Assembly (NCBI GenBank): GCA_963582935.1
Contig: CAUZSH010000044.1
Coordinates: 1 to 17,179, forward strand
DNA length: 17,179 bases
Direction: 5' to 3'
From: CAUZSH01 sp963582935
GTDB lineage: Bacteria > Pseudomonadota > Gammaproteobacteria > Francisellales > Francisellaceae
Shown here: positions 8,298 to 14,932 of the stretch, in pieces
How positions within the stretch are numbered: the first letter of the stretch is position 1
How the letters are laid out: each line of letters begins with the position of its first letter
Made by a program: the position numbers and the translations under genes
The notes under the pieces: model-generated
Databases searched by the model: none
Told to the model about the DNA's origin: nothing
Seen by the model: the letters and a program-made list of their open reading frames with translations, nothing else

Positions 8298-8489
8298 ATG
8301 ATAACATTTAACACATATTCGAGTAATTTTAGGGTTTTAACATCAAAGGCAGAATCAAAATTTAGTTTAATCCGTGCGATTAAAAATGGTTTTAACCTTT
8401 ATATTGAGAGTTTCTCAAAAGTATTGTTTCGAGGTGAAAATTCTCGGAGTAGCGTAGTCCAAGCCTATACCATCGCGATGATGAAATAA
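8298..8489 (+). CDS. Small protein of unknown function (63 aa)
   Basis: I do not recognise this protein. It is 63 residues, basic, begins MITFNTYSS, and has an amphipathic middle (about residues 20-45, with alternating Ile/Phe/Leu and Lys/Arg/Asn) and a C-terminal SRSSVVQAYTIAMMK. There is no signal peptide or clear membrane segment. The ATG at 8298 is preferred over that at 8292 because AAGGGAG at 8284-8290 is then 7 bases away instead of 1. A candidate promoter lies at 8238-8266. It is followed 40 bases later by another small gene with its own strong ribosome binding site, so the two may form a small operon. The clear ribosome binding site is the main argument that it is real; a chance open frame in AT-rich DNA remains possible. 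Confidence 0.5.
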   Translation: MITFNTYSSNFRVLTSKAESKFSLIRAIKNGFNLYIESFSKVLFRGENSRSSVVQAYTIAMMK

Positions 8490-8529
8490 TAAATAATTAA
8501 AATTTATTTGATGGATAGGAGTATTTGAG

Positions 8530-8718
8530 ATGAGAAAAGAAAGCAAGTTTTTACCATCGCTCGCCTTTGCGGCTGTTTTGGGGATGGTGTTTTTTATGGC
8601 GTCATCATCATATCAGGTGAATAATATGAGTAACCACGTTTCGCAAAGTGTTTTGCCAACACACATTAATTTATTAAAAGCTTGCTTCTTGACAACCGAT
8701 GGATTTTTCCTAAACTGA
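8530..8718 (+). CDS. Small membrane or exported protein of unknown function (62 aa)
   Basis: I do not recognise this protein. The N-terminus is MRKESK followed by a hydrophobic stretch (about residues 8-26, PSLAFAAVLGMVFFMASSS), which could be a signal sequence or a single membrane anchor with a positive-inside start. The remaining roughly 35 residues are polar and contain one Cys (about residue 52). AGGAG at 8517-8521 is well placed before the ATG at 8530. The last codons overlap a good match to the promoter of the next gene (TTGACA at 8689), so the C-terminus may be degenerate or recently changed. It follows the 63-residue small gene by 40 bases. Confidence 0.5.
   Translation: MRKESKFLPSLAFAAVLGMVFFMASSSYQVNNMSNHVSQSVLPTHINLLKACFLTTDGFFLN
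8689..8716 (+). promoter_or_regulatory. Candidate promoter for the MarC-family gene
   Basis: A perfect TTGACA (8689-8694), a 16-base spacer and TAAACT (8711-8716, 4 of 6) lie inside the end of the preceding small gene. The expected transcription start is near 8723, which argues against translation from the ATG at 8723 and for a start at 8741 or 8750. Confidence 0.5.
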
Positions 8719-8740
8719 ATTTATGATCACTTGGACATTC

Positions 8741-9409
8741 ATGTTAAATATGGAAATTTCGTTATTTATTACCTTCTTTGTGGCGCTTCTTGCCATTACA
8801 AACCCTTTGGGAAATCTTGCTATTTTTATTGGCTTGGCATCAGATTACTCAGAAAATAAACGTAAGCGCACAGCCAAACAGGCAGGTATTGCTATTTTTG
8901 TGATTCTATTGATTGTCACTTGGGGTGGCACATTAATATTAAGTTTCTTTGGTATTACACCAGCTGCATTTGAATCAGCAGGCGCGCTCGTCATTATTTT
9001 ACTAGGTTTATCCATGATTCGTGGAGAAGGTGGGAAAACTGCACACAAAGACTGCAGTATGCACTTTACAGAAGCAGAGAAGCAGGCAGCTGAAGAAAAG
9101 GACTCTATTGCGGTTGTGCCAATTGCCATTCCGATTGTAGCTGGACCAGGTGCCATTACGACTATCATTATTCATTCGCAGACACTACACACTTTTATGG
9201 ATCGAGTGGTGACCAGTGTGATGTGTGCCGTGATTGCCCTAATCTTATTTATTTGCTTTCATTACTCTAGCCAGATTAATCGTATCGTGGGAGTAAATGG
9301 CATTAAAATCACAACGAGAATTATGGGGCTTGTTTTGATGGCAATGGCTTTTCAAATGTTAGGAAATGGCTTGAGTGGGTTAATGCCTGGGTTAGGTGGT
9401 GTCCATTAG
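8741..9409 (+). CDS. MarC family integral membrane protein
   Basis: This is a MarC/YchE/YhgN-family inner-membrane protein, about 222 residues with six hydrophobic segments. The family was once linked to multiple antibiotic resistance, but its true role is unknown and MarC itself was shown not to affect resistance. The N-terminal FVALLAITNPLGNLAIFIGL and the later VPIAIPIVAGPGAITT are the two signature repeats (N/G-P-rich half-membrane motifs) of the family. A polar loop with KDCSMHFTEAEKQAAEEK lies between the third and fourth segments. Three in-frame ATGs exist (8723, 8741, 8750). I prefer 8741 because of a TTGGAC stretch about 6 bases upstream and because a promoter would begin RNA near 8723; 8750 (MEISLF) is equally compatible with family alignments. 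The protein ends immediately before recombinase-derived DNA. Confidence 0.88.
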   Translation: MLNMEISLFITFFVALLAITNPLGNLAIFIGLASDYSENKRKRTAKQAGIAIFVILLIVTWGGTLILSFFGITPAAFESAGALVIILLGLSMIRGEGGKTAHKDCSMHFTEAEKQAAEEKDSIAVVPIAIPIVAGPGAITTIIIHSQTLHTFMDRVVTSVMCAVIALILFICFHYSSQINRIVGVNGIKITTRIMGLVLMAMAFQMLGNGLSGLMPGLGGVH

Positions 9410-9471
9410 TGGGGTATGTGGAAGCCCCCCCAAAATCATGGATGCCTAATGGGAGACCGAGTAATATGCCT

Positions 9472-9726
9472 CATATGATGGCAAGCATAGTTCAAATGGA
9501 AAGAGCATTAATTACTGAACGAACATGTACAGGATTGAAGGCTGCCAAGTTGCAGGGTCGTACAGGTGGTCGAAAAAGGAAAATGACGAACGGTAAACTT
9601 GAGTCAGCTAAGAAGCTTTTGTCATCTGGTGCTCTTCTTAAGGGTGTAGCTAAAGGTTTAGGAGTTTCTATACCAACATTATATCGCTGGATACCCAGTG
9701 CTTCGTGGCTCTCAGCTTATGGTTGA
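9472..9726 (+). pseudogene. Serine recombinase (resolvase/invertase) C-terminal remnant
   Basis: About 85 residues match the C-terminal end of a TnpR/Hin-type small serine recombinase. They begin HMMASIVQMERALITERT, the long helix that links the catalytic and DNA-binding domains. A basic segment GRTGGRKRK follows, then a helix-turn-helix with KGVAKGLGVSIPTLYRWI. The N-terminal catalytic domain with the active Ser is absent. Upstream in-frame sequence (9409-9471) does not resemble a recombinase, and the only upstream start is a GTG that overlaps the marC stop. This makes it a 5'-truncated remnant of a mobile element, not a working enzyme. It is just conceivable that the DNA-binding half is still made. 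No transposase or matching element end was recognised nearby. Confidence 0.8.
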
Positions 9727-9758
9727 AATTTGATCCATTGTTTTGTGAGTTCCGTCAC

Positions 9759-9784
9759 ACAGCCACATTAGAGGTGGATGCTGT
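9759..9784. repeat. Imperfect inverted repeat between the recombinase remnant and the DUF4442 gene
   Basis: ACAGC (9759-9763) pairs with GCTGT (9780-9784), and inner CAC (9764-9766) pairs with GTG (9774-9776) with unpaired bases on one side. There is no following T-run. It could be a weak terminator for the upstream transcript, an operator just ahead of the promoter at about 9805, or chance. Confidence 0.3.
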
Positions 9785-9801
9785 ATGAATATGTAAAATC
9801 A

Positions 9802-9810
9802 TGCTATAGT
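9802..9810 (+). promoter_or_regulatory. Candidate extended -10 promoter for the DUF4442/MFS pair
   Basis: TGCTATAGT (9802-9810) is an extended -10 element, TG-N-TATAGT, about 33 bases before the ATG at 9843. No good -35 is visible, which is normal for extended -10 promoters. Confidence 0.45.
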
Positions 9811-9842
9811 CTGATCCTCTCTTTGTCGCGATTAGATCCAAT

Positions 9843-10301
9843 ATGAAAACAGTCAAATTATTCAATAAACTTAAAAAATACCCTGCGGGAAAAACCATCT
9901 TTAGCATTCTTGTTTCGCGAGCGGCACCTTATTTTACGTCAATTAAACCTCGTTTTGTGGATCTAAGAGTAGGTTATTGCGAAGCCTCTATGCAAGATCG
10001 TAAAAAGGTGCGTAATCATATCGGAACGGTTCATGCGATTGCCATGTGCAATCTGGCGGAAGTGTGCGGCGGATTGGCCGTTGATGCGAGTATGCCCAAG
10101 CATTTGCGCTGGATTCCAAAAGGCATGACGGTGCGGTATGAGAAAAAAGCAAAAGGGAAATTAGTGGGGGTTTGTGAATTTGACCCAGCATTGATCATTC
10201 CTGGAGATGTTATTTTTCCCGTTATTATTAAAAATCCTGAGGGTGAACAAGTTTTTAGTGCAGACATTACTTTTTTTATCAGTGAGAAAAAGAAAAGCTA
10301 A
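9843..10301 (+). CDS. DUF4442 hotdog-fold protein (PaaI-like thioesterase family)
   Basis: This 152-residue cytoplasmic protein is of the DUF4442 family, a branch of the hotdog fold that includes acyl-CoA thioesterases. The diagnostic segment NHIGTVHAIAMCNLAEVCGG (residues 58-77) corresponds to the central hotdog helix, with His64 and Glu73 in positions often used for catalysis in this fold. The strand KHLRWIPKGMTVRYEKKAKG (86-105) is also typical. Length is normal. No enzymatic activity has been assigned to most family members, so a thioesterase role is family inference. The MFS gene follows 18 bases downstream, and a shared transcript from the extended -10 promoter at 9802-9810 is likely. 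The ribosome binding site is weak. Confidence 0.85.
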   Translation: MKTVKLFNKLKKYPAGKTIFSILVSRAAPYFTSIKPRFVDLRVGYCEASMQDRKKVRNHIGTVHAIAMCNLAEVCGGLAVDASMPKHLRWIPKGMTVRYEKKAKGKLVGVCEFDPALIIPGDVIFPVIIKNPEGEQVFSADITFFISEKKKS

Positions 10302-10319
10302 GTTGTATCGAGTATATCT

Positions 10320-11553
10320 ATGACAAATGAATCAAAACACCCTTGGATTGTTCATATCCTAATCTTGACGATTATTATTGATATAATGGGCGTGGGTTTA
10401 GTTTTCCCCATTATGCCAGCGCTTTTTTTTGGCGATACGACTGTTTTTGTTTTAGGCAGTACGCATATGCAAAATTGGGGCTATGCCATAGGGCTTGCTG
10501 CATGGCCATTAGGATTGATTTTGGGTGGACCTATTTTAGGTGAACTTTCAGATAAGTTTGGTCGAAAAAAGATATTGTTAATTGCTTTATTTTTAACGGC
10601 GGGTTCTTATGCAATTTCTGGTTTCTCTATTTATGTGGGCTCCTATGTCATCTTCGTATTGAGTCGATTGATGAGTGGTATTGTGGGGGGTGCGTTTGAG
10701 ATTGCACAGGCAACCGTAATTGATGCAAGTACAAAGCAAAATAAAGCGCGTAATCTGGGCTTTATTGCGATGGCGGCATCCTTGGGATTTATGATTGGTC
10801 CCATTATCACCAGTATTACCACAAATGCTTATTTTGGTTGGAGTATTACCACACCTTTTTGGTTTGCGATGGCGATATCATTTATCAATGCACTTTGTAT
10901 TTTATTTTTAATGAAATGGGATCGAGCCAAACATCCAGAACTGGCGATAAAATTATCTTCTTTACTAAAAACGGTTACATTCTTGTTGACTGATAAGCGG
11001 GTTGTCTTTATTGGTATCATTTATTTATTTATTTATGCAATGTGGATGGGGGTTCTTTGGACAGGGAATCGCTTTATTTTTAGATCAAATGTATGGGTAC
11101 AGTACCAGTACGATTGGGATTTTCTATGCAATGACGGGTCTTTCTGTGGCACTGTGTAGTATATTTATTCAACCTAAAATTTTTAAAAGATTTTCCGTAG
11201 GGAGTGCTTATATTGTTTTTGCATTTATTTGTGGCGGTGGGCTGATATTGATTAGTTTATTAGAAAATTTAATTTATCAATGGATTATTGGCAGCGTTGC
11301 TTCAGCTGCTCAGTTAATATGTTATACCGCTTTACTGACAATCATTTCATCGTCGGTATCAGAGAAAGAGCAGGGTAAAGCAATGGGTGGTGCGGGTGCC
11401 GGCTTTGGGCTTGCTTGGTTTATCAATGATATTATGATGGGTGGACTAACATCGATTTCAGTGAAACTTCCAATTGCGGTTGGCGGGGTATTTTTATTTG
11501 TAAGTTTGCTTTTAGTTACGCTATATTTATTAAGGCGTCAGTCACGGATATAG
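10320..11553 (+). pseudogene. TetA-like MFS (DHA1) transporter, frameshifted
   Basis: This would be a roughly 410-residue, 12-helix major facilitator of the DHA1 drug:H+ antiporter type. The N-terminal part reads IIDIMGVGLVFPIMP (residues 18-32, with the TM1 Asp21), then motif A GELSDKFGRKKIL (74-86) and a motif-C-like LGFMIGPI region. The frame breaks at a GGGGG run at 11048-11052. Removing one G joins AMWMG to FFGQGIALFLDQMYGYST, and the second half continues to the TAG/TAA region at 11553 with normal TM8-12 sequence. The uncorrected first frame ends at 11159 with about 36 nonsense residues. Either the gene is a recent pseudogene or the extra G is a sequencing error. Everything outside this one base looks intact. 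The substrate is unknown. Confidence 0.85.
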
Positions 11554-11575
11554 AATAGATTAATACTTGGCTGGC

Positions 11576-11603
11576 TTGTTTTTATAACATTTTAGCATAT
11601 AAA
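11576..11603 (+). promoter_or_regulatory. Candidate promoter for the outer-membrane barrel gene
   Basis: TTGTTT (11576-11581), a 16-base spacer and TATAAA (11598-11603) lie 55 bases before the ATG at 11659. The spacer and -10 are covered by a perfect palindrome (11586-11608), suggesting control by a DNA-binding repressor. Confidence 0.45.
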
Positions 11604-11608
11604 ATGTT
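11586..11608. repeat. Perfect 9-bp inverted repeat, operator-like
   Basis: AACATTTTA (11586-11594) and TAAAATGTT (11600-11608) are exact reverse complements around a 5-base GCATA centre. Because it overlaps the -10 of the predicted promoter, an operator is my first reading. A weak AT-only terminator for the MFS gene is an alternative, but the stem has only two G/C pairs and the T-run after it is only 4 bases. Confidence 0.55.
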
Positions 11609-11658
11609 TTACTGACCCATAAATAACTCTATATCAATCAATAAGAAAGGAAGTTGAC

Positions 11659-12162
11659 ATGAAACACAATAACACAAATTTAAGAAATAAGTGCCTTCTC
11701 GTGATGGCAATCTCATTGGGTGCAACATCAATGGCGGTGGCAGATAACCAAAATGGTTATTATGTCGGTGCGAACTTTGGTGGAATCGTGCATGCAAATG
11801 GTGGTAAAAATGGGGTAACCACAAGCTTAGTGGTGGGGTCACAGCAAAGTGCTTATAGCGCATTCCAACTTGTTGGTATGGCGGGTGGTCATGATAATGG
11901 TTTTGTGATGGCTGAAAGTTTATTTATGTATCCATTATCACACTTCTTAACCCCTTATCTGATGATTGGTGCAGGCTATACGCATTTAAGTGGGAATAGT
12001 GTAGGTGCGGAGATTGGTGCTGGGATGAGATTTAACTTAAGCCGTAATTTATCATTGACGGCAAATTATCGCCTTATTCAGGCGCTTGGTAGTCAAACAC
12101 CAACGGTCAGCATGGTAGATGGTGGTGTGACCTATTACTTTGGTGGTAGTGGGCAGCAATAG
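11659..12162 (+). CDS. Small outer-membrane beta-barrel protein (opacity/OmpA-barrel-like)
   Basis: This 167-residue precursor has a Sec signal peptide: a positively charged start, hydrophobic residues about 12-26, and a likely cleavage after Ala28 (AVA|DN). The mature part is Gly-rich with alternating polar/hydrophobic strands such as YYVGANFGG, LTPYLMIGAGYTHL, GAEIGAGMRFNL, LSLTANYRLIQ and DGGVTYYFG, the pattern of an 8-strand barrel. YLMIGAGYTHL and GAGMRFNLSRNLSL resemble the outer-membrane-protein beta-barrel family. It does not end in an aromatic residue; the last Phe is followed by GGSGQQ. AGGAAG at about 11647-11652 supports the ATG at 11659. Specific function is not known. It has its own predicted promoter with an overlapping palindrome and converges on the SHOCT-domain gene. 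Confidence 0.75.
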   Translation: MKHNNTNLRNKCLLVMAISLGATSMAVADNQNGYYVGANFGGIVHANGGKNGVTTSLVVGSQQSAYSAFQLVGMAGGHDNGFVMAESLFMYPLSHFLTPYLMIGAGYTHLSGNSVGAEIGAGMRFNLSRNLSLTANYRLIQALGSQTPTVSMVDGGVTYYFGGSGQQ

Positions 12163-12174
12163 CGTCAACATTGA

Positions 12175-12189
12175 GGCGACTTAAGCGCC
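12175..12189. terminator. Weak hairpin between convergent genes
   Basis: GGCG(A)C-TTAA-GCGCC can fold with five base pairs and one bulged A, exactly in the 28-base gap between the convergent barrel and SHOCT genes. There is no strong T-run on either strand, so it may be a weak two-way terminator only. Confidence 0.3.
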
Positions 12190-12190
12190 A

Positions 12191-13036
12191 TTAGATCTTA
12201 CTAAGTAGCTCAGTTTTTTTAGAAGAAAACTCTTCGTCTGTAAGGATGCCCATATCTTTTAGTTTGGCAAGGCTTTGAATCATGTCAATGATGTCATTCT
12301 CTTGAGCGCTATTTGTCGATACAGTAGGACTGACCTTAATTTCTTGAGTCATTTGACTAGGTTGTTGTTCTACAACAGGTTCTTGATAAACTTCTGGCGT
12401 TACGATCGGGGCTTCAATGATAGGCTCTGGAGTAACAGATGCCACACCATTATGAGAAATAATGGGTAGGTTTTCCACAGACACAACACCATATTGGCTG
12501 GTGAAAGTAAAAGAAGCGCCATAGCCTTGCTGTTGTGAGACGCCGCCGATTTGGTTGTCTAGCGTGTCATAGATGGTAATATCACCATTCAGATCAACAG
12601 CAAGTCTTCTTGCATTGCCAAAGTAAGCATAACGCAGGTTATTTTGACCACCTGTTGAATTAGGTGAGCCTAAATCTGCCGGCCACCAATTGCCAAAACT
12701 TGCGCCATTTGCTTCTGGAACAAATAAGCTAACAGGTGGCTGTGATGAGGGTTGGTTGGGGGTGTAAATAGGTTGATTGGCAAGTAGCGTAGACAGTTCA
12801 CTACATAGGTTGTCTACCGTTGATTTCAAACCATAATTAAACATATCCCCCACCATTGTCATGCCACCTTGCATCCATTGTGCGCCACCGCCAAGCTCTG
12901 GGCAATAGAACTGTGCTGCAGTTCCGCCACCATTAGAGACAGCATTAAGCACTGTGCTGACGGATTCAGCGCTGATACCATAACGTTGGGCAATATTATT
13001 AATAGTTTGTTGTCCTTCTGGAGTGAGCTTTTGCAT
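12191..13036 (-). CDS. SHOCT domain-containing protein
   Basis: This 281-residue protein is of a widespread but uncharacterised proteobacterial family. The N-terminal MQKLTPEGQQTI...RYGISAESV and GGGTAAQFYCPELGG...QWMQGGMTMVGDMFN are the conserved module. A middle module contains SLFVPEANG, NWWPADLG, NLRYAYF, RRLAVDL, YDTLDNQIGGVSQQQG and FTSQYG. Residues about 190-245 are a Pro/Glu/Gln/Thr-rich linker. The last 35 residues are a SHOCT domain (SLAKLKDMGILTDEEFSSKK), a short helical hairpin found at protein ends and thought to mediate oligomerisation. There is no signal peptide or membrane segment. I choose ATG at 13036 over GTG at 13039 because GGGAG then has 7-base spacing and the family begins MQ.LTPEG. 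Function is unknown. It is divergent from lpxC. Confidence 0.85.
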   Translation of the reverse strand: MQKLTPEGQQTINNIAQRYGISAESVSTVLNAVSNGGGTAAQFYCPELGGGAQWMQGGMTMVGDMFNYGLKSTVDNLCSELSTLLANQPIYTPNQPSSQPPVSLFVPEANGASFGNWWPADLGSPNSTGGQNNLRYAYFGNARRLAVDLNGDITIYDTLDNQIGGVSQQQGYGASFTFTSQYGVVSVENLPIISHNGVASVTPEPIIEAPIVTPEVYQEPVVEQQPSQMTQEIKVSPTVSTNSAQENDIIDMIQSLAKLKDMGILTDEEFSSKKTELLSKI

Positions 13037-13179
13037 CACTTTTCTCCCTGTAAAAGTAGTTATTTAAGAAAAACTGTATATATTGCGCACACTTTACCTG
13101 AATTTTTTGCAAGTAACACTATTTAAAAGGATATTCTGCTGAAATAGAAGATTTATGAAATCAAAATTGTTGGCAAAAT

Positions 13180-13208
13180 TTGTAAGATACATAGAGACCC
13201 CTTATACT
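13180..13208 (+). promoter_or_regulatory. Candidate sigma-70 promoter for lpxC
   Basis: TTGTAA (13180-13185), a 17-base spacer and TATACT (13203-13208, 5 of 6) lie about 35 bases before the ATG at 13244. It would give lpxC its own transcript, consistent with the divergent gene upstream. The rest of the 207-base gap (13037-13179) is AT-rich and shows no other clear signal. Confidence 0.5.
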
Positions 13209-13243
13209 ATGGTTTATTAAAATGCTGTATAGATGGATCGCAA

Positions 13244-14095
13244 ATGACACAACAACATACTTTAGCCGATGAAATTAAAATTGTAGGGATTGGCCTGCAT
13301 TCTGGGAGGGATGTGAGTATGACCTTAAAGCCTGCGGCAGTAGATACAGGTATTGTTTTTAGACGGGTGGACTTGGTGCCTGCGGTGGATATTCCGGTAC
13401 AAGTTTTGGGTGTTCATGAAGCGGTGATGTGTACATTACTCACGAATGGCAAAGACCAAGTTGCCACGATTGAGCATTTAATGTCTGCCTTTTGTATGTT
13501 GAAAATAGATAATGCTATTGTTGAGATCAATGCACCAGAAGTGCCCGTTATGGATGGTAGCTCAACACCTTTTTTGAAGCTAATTCAAGCGGTGGGTACG
13601 ACTGCTCAAGCACAAAAACGTAAAATCATTAAAATCCTTAAACTTATTCGGGTGGAAGATGAAGATAAATTTGCCGAGGTGGGACCTTCAGATAAAACAA
13701 GCTATCGTTTTGAAATCCAATGGGATCATCCTGTTATTGCCGCAACACCTTCTGTGGTTGAATTTGATGGGAGTTATGATTTTTATGAAAAGGAAGTTGC
13801 CAGTGCCCGCACTTTTGGCTTTATTGAGCAACTAGATTATCTCCATGCGAATAACCTTGCAAAAGGGGCATCTTTAGACAATGCCGTTGGGATTAGTGAT
13901 GAGGGGGTGATGAATGAGGGCGGTCTTCGTTATAAAGATGAGTTCGTCAAACATAAACTACTTGATTCTATTGGGGATTTTTATGTGGCGGGTGCGATTC
14001 AAGGACACTTTAATTGCTACAAATCAGGTCACACACTGAATAATCGATTATTGCGTAAAATTTTAGAGAACACGGATTCTTGGTGCTATGTGTAA
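13244..14095 (+). CDS. lpxC: UDP-3-O-acyl-N-acetylglucosamine deacetylase LpxC, short C-terminus
   Basis: This zinc deacetylase catalyses the committed step of lipid A synthesis in the cytoplasm. The protein has 283 residues. The N-terminal GIGLHSG (15-21) and the active-site residues are all present: Glu77 and His78 in ATIEHLMSA, His237 and Asp241 in EFVKHKLLDSIGD, Lys238, and His263 in YKSGHTLNN. MDGSSTPF (103-110) and ASARTFGF (186-193) also match. Compared with E. coli LpxC (305 residues), the N-terminus aligns residue for residue, but the protein ends at SWCYV, where E. coli continues for about 20 residues. In E. coli that tail carries the degron recognised by FtsH. The gene also lacks its common neighbour ftsZ. 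It is either the sole lpxC in a different locus or a second copy; the sequence looks fully functional. Confidence 0.95.
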   Translation: MTQQHTLADEIKIVGIGLHSGRDVSMTLKPAAVDTGIVFRRVDLVPAVDIPVQVLGVHEAVMCTLLTNGKDQVATIEHLMSAFCMLKIDNAIVEINAPEVPVMDGSSTPFLKLIQAVGTTAQAQKRKIIKILKLIRVEDEDKFAEVGPSDKTSYRFEIQWDHPVIAATPSVVEFDGSYDFYEKEVASARTFGFIEQLDYLHANNLAKGASLDNAVGISDEGVMNEGGLRYKDEFVKHKLLDSIGDFYVAGAIQGHFNCYKSGHTLNNRLLRKILENTDSWCYV

Positions 14096-14110
14096 CATTG
14101 GCACTTTGGA

Positions 14111-14932
14111 TTAGTTTATATATTTTGAGCATATACGATGTTTTTTCAAAAAATGCATGACGGCAACTGAAGCATTGGGAAAACCATTATGTCCGATATT
14201 TGGGTAGATCTTTAGTGTCTTAGGTTCAGGTGCGCTGGCATATAGCTGCTTTCCGAGTTCAACAGGAACTGTCTTATCTTGTTCGCCATGAAAAATAAAT
14301 AATGGTGCTTGAAGGTTGTGAATTTTTTTTATGGATTCATAACGATCTTCTAGCAGCCAACTCACCGGTAGAAAGGGATAATGTGTCTGCCCGACATCCG
14401 TGATGGAAGTATAAGGAGACTGTAAAATAACAGCACCGACTGGAAATTCAGTTGCCATCTGTACGGCAATTCCTGTGCCCAATGACTCACCAAACAAGAC
14501 AATACAATGCATGGGAGCGGTATGGTCATTAAGATAGAGAATAGCAGTCCTTGCATCAATATATAGGCCAGCTTCTGTTGGTTGACCTTTGTTATTACTG
14601 AAACCACGATATCCTAATATGAACATGCCATACCCAGCTTTGGTATATTCTTGAATGAGCCAGGCGCCATGGCTAATATGTCCTGCATTGCCATGAAAAT
14701 AAATAATGGTTGGCATATTCTGGCTTCGAGCAGGCGCATACCAAGAGTTCAGAGATAAGCCATCTTGTGTTTGTAATTGGATTAATTGAACATTGGGTAA
14801 GCCTGAATTTGCTGGATTAATATCTCCTGATTGAGGCAAGTAAAGAAGTTGGCGCTGAAAAAGATAAAAAAATCCAATCACCGTGAAGCAAATAAAGAAT
14901 AAAGATAAAATCAGTCTTGGTAATCGCCTCAT
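14111..14932 (-). CDS. Membrane-anchored alpha/beta hydrolase (BEM46/ABHD13/YfhR-like)
   Basis: This serine hydrolase has one N-terminal membrane segment (residues about 8-25, ILSLFFICFTVIGFFYLF), so the catalytic domain probably faces the periplasm. The catalytic triad is Ser150 in GESLGTG, Asp219 in HGEQDKTVP and His248 in NIGHNGFP, with an oxyanion-hole HGN at 80-82. QRQLLYLPQ just after the anchor and YRGFSNNKGQPTE are typical of the BEM46 group. Substrates for bacterial members are unknown. I choose ATG at 14932 (MRRLPRL) over 14956 because TTGGAG lies 6 bases upstream of the former and nothing suitable precedes the latter; the length is then 273 residues. It converges on lpxC with only a 15-base gap and diverges from gltX. 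Confidence 0.88.
   Translation of the reverse strand: MRRLPRLILSLFFICFTVIGFFYLFQRQLLYLPQSGDINPANSGLPNVQLIQLQTQDGLSLNSWYAPARSQNMPTIIYFHGNAGHISHGAWLIQEYTKAGYGMFILGYRGFSNNKGQPTEAGLYIDARTAILYLNDHTAPMHCIVLFGESLGTGIAVQMATEFPVGAVILQSPYTSITDVGQTHYPFLPVSWLLEDRYESIKKIHNLQAPLFIFHGEQDKTVPVELGKQLYASAPEPKTLKIYPNIGHNGFPNASVAVMHFLKKHRICSKYIN

Noticed and set aside
8075..8311. Plus-strand 78-residue open frame upstream of the first small gene
   Set aside because: It overlaps the hisS start and the promoter region, has an unnatural composition and lacks a ribosome binding site.
8845..9168. Minus-strand 107-residue frame within the MarC gene
   Set aside because: It is the antisense shadow of a conserved membrane protein.
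9409..9726. Full-length 105-residue recombinase gene starting at GTG 9409
   Set aside because: The first 21 residues do not resemble a recombinase and the start overlaps the marC stop without a ribosome binding site. Only the part from about 9472 is homologous, so I call a remnant.
11048..11052. Programmed ribosomal frameshift in the MFS gene
   Set aside because: A +1 shift would be needed, and there is no rare-codon or stop-codon pause at the site. A one-base indel in a G run is simpler.
11002..11553. Separate 183-residue membrane protein starting at TTG 11002
   Set aside because: It is the second half of the MFS transporter in a shifted frame. Its upstream start lies inside the first half.
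12275..12469. Plus-strand 64-residue frame inside the SHOCT gene
   Set aside because: It is antisense to a conserved protein, with no ribosome binding site or recognisable features.
14362..14607. Minus-strand 81-residue frame within the hydrolase gene
   Set aside because: It is an alternative frame of the same strand over the conserved catalytic region.
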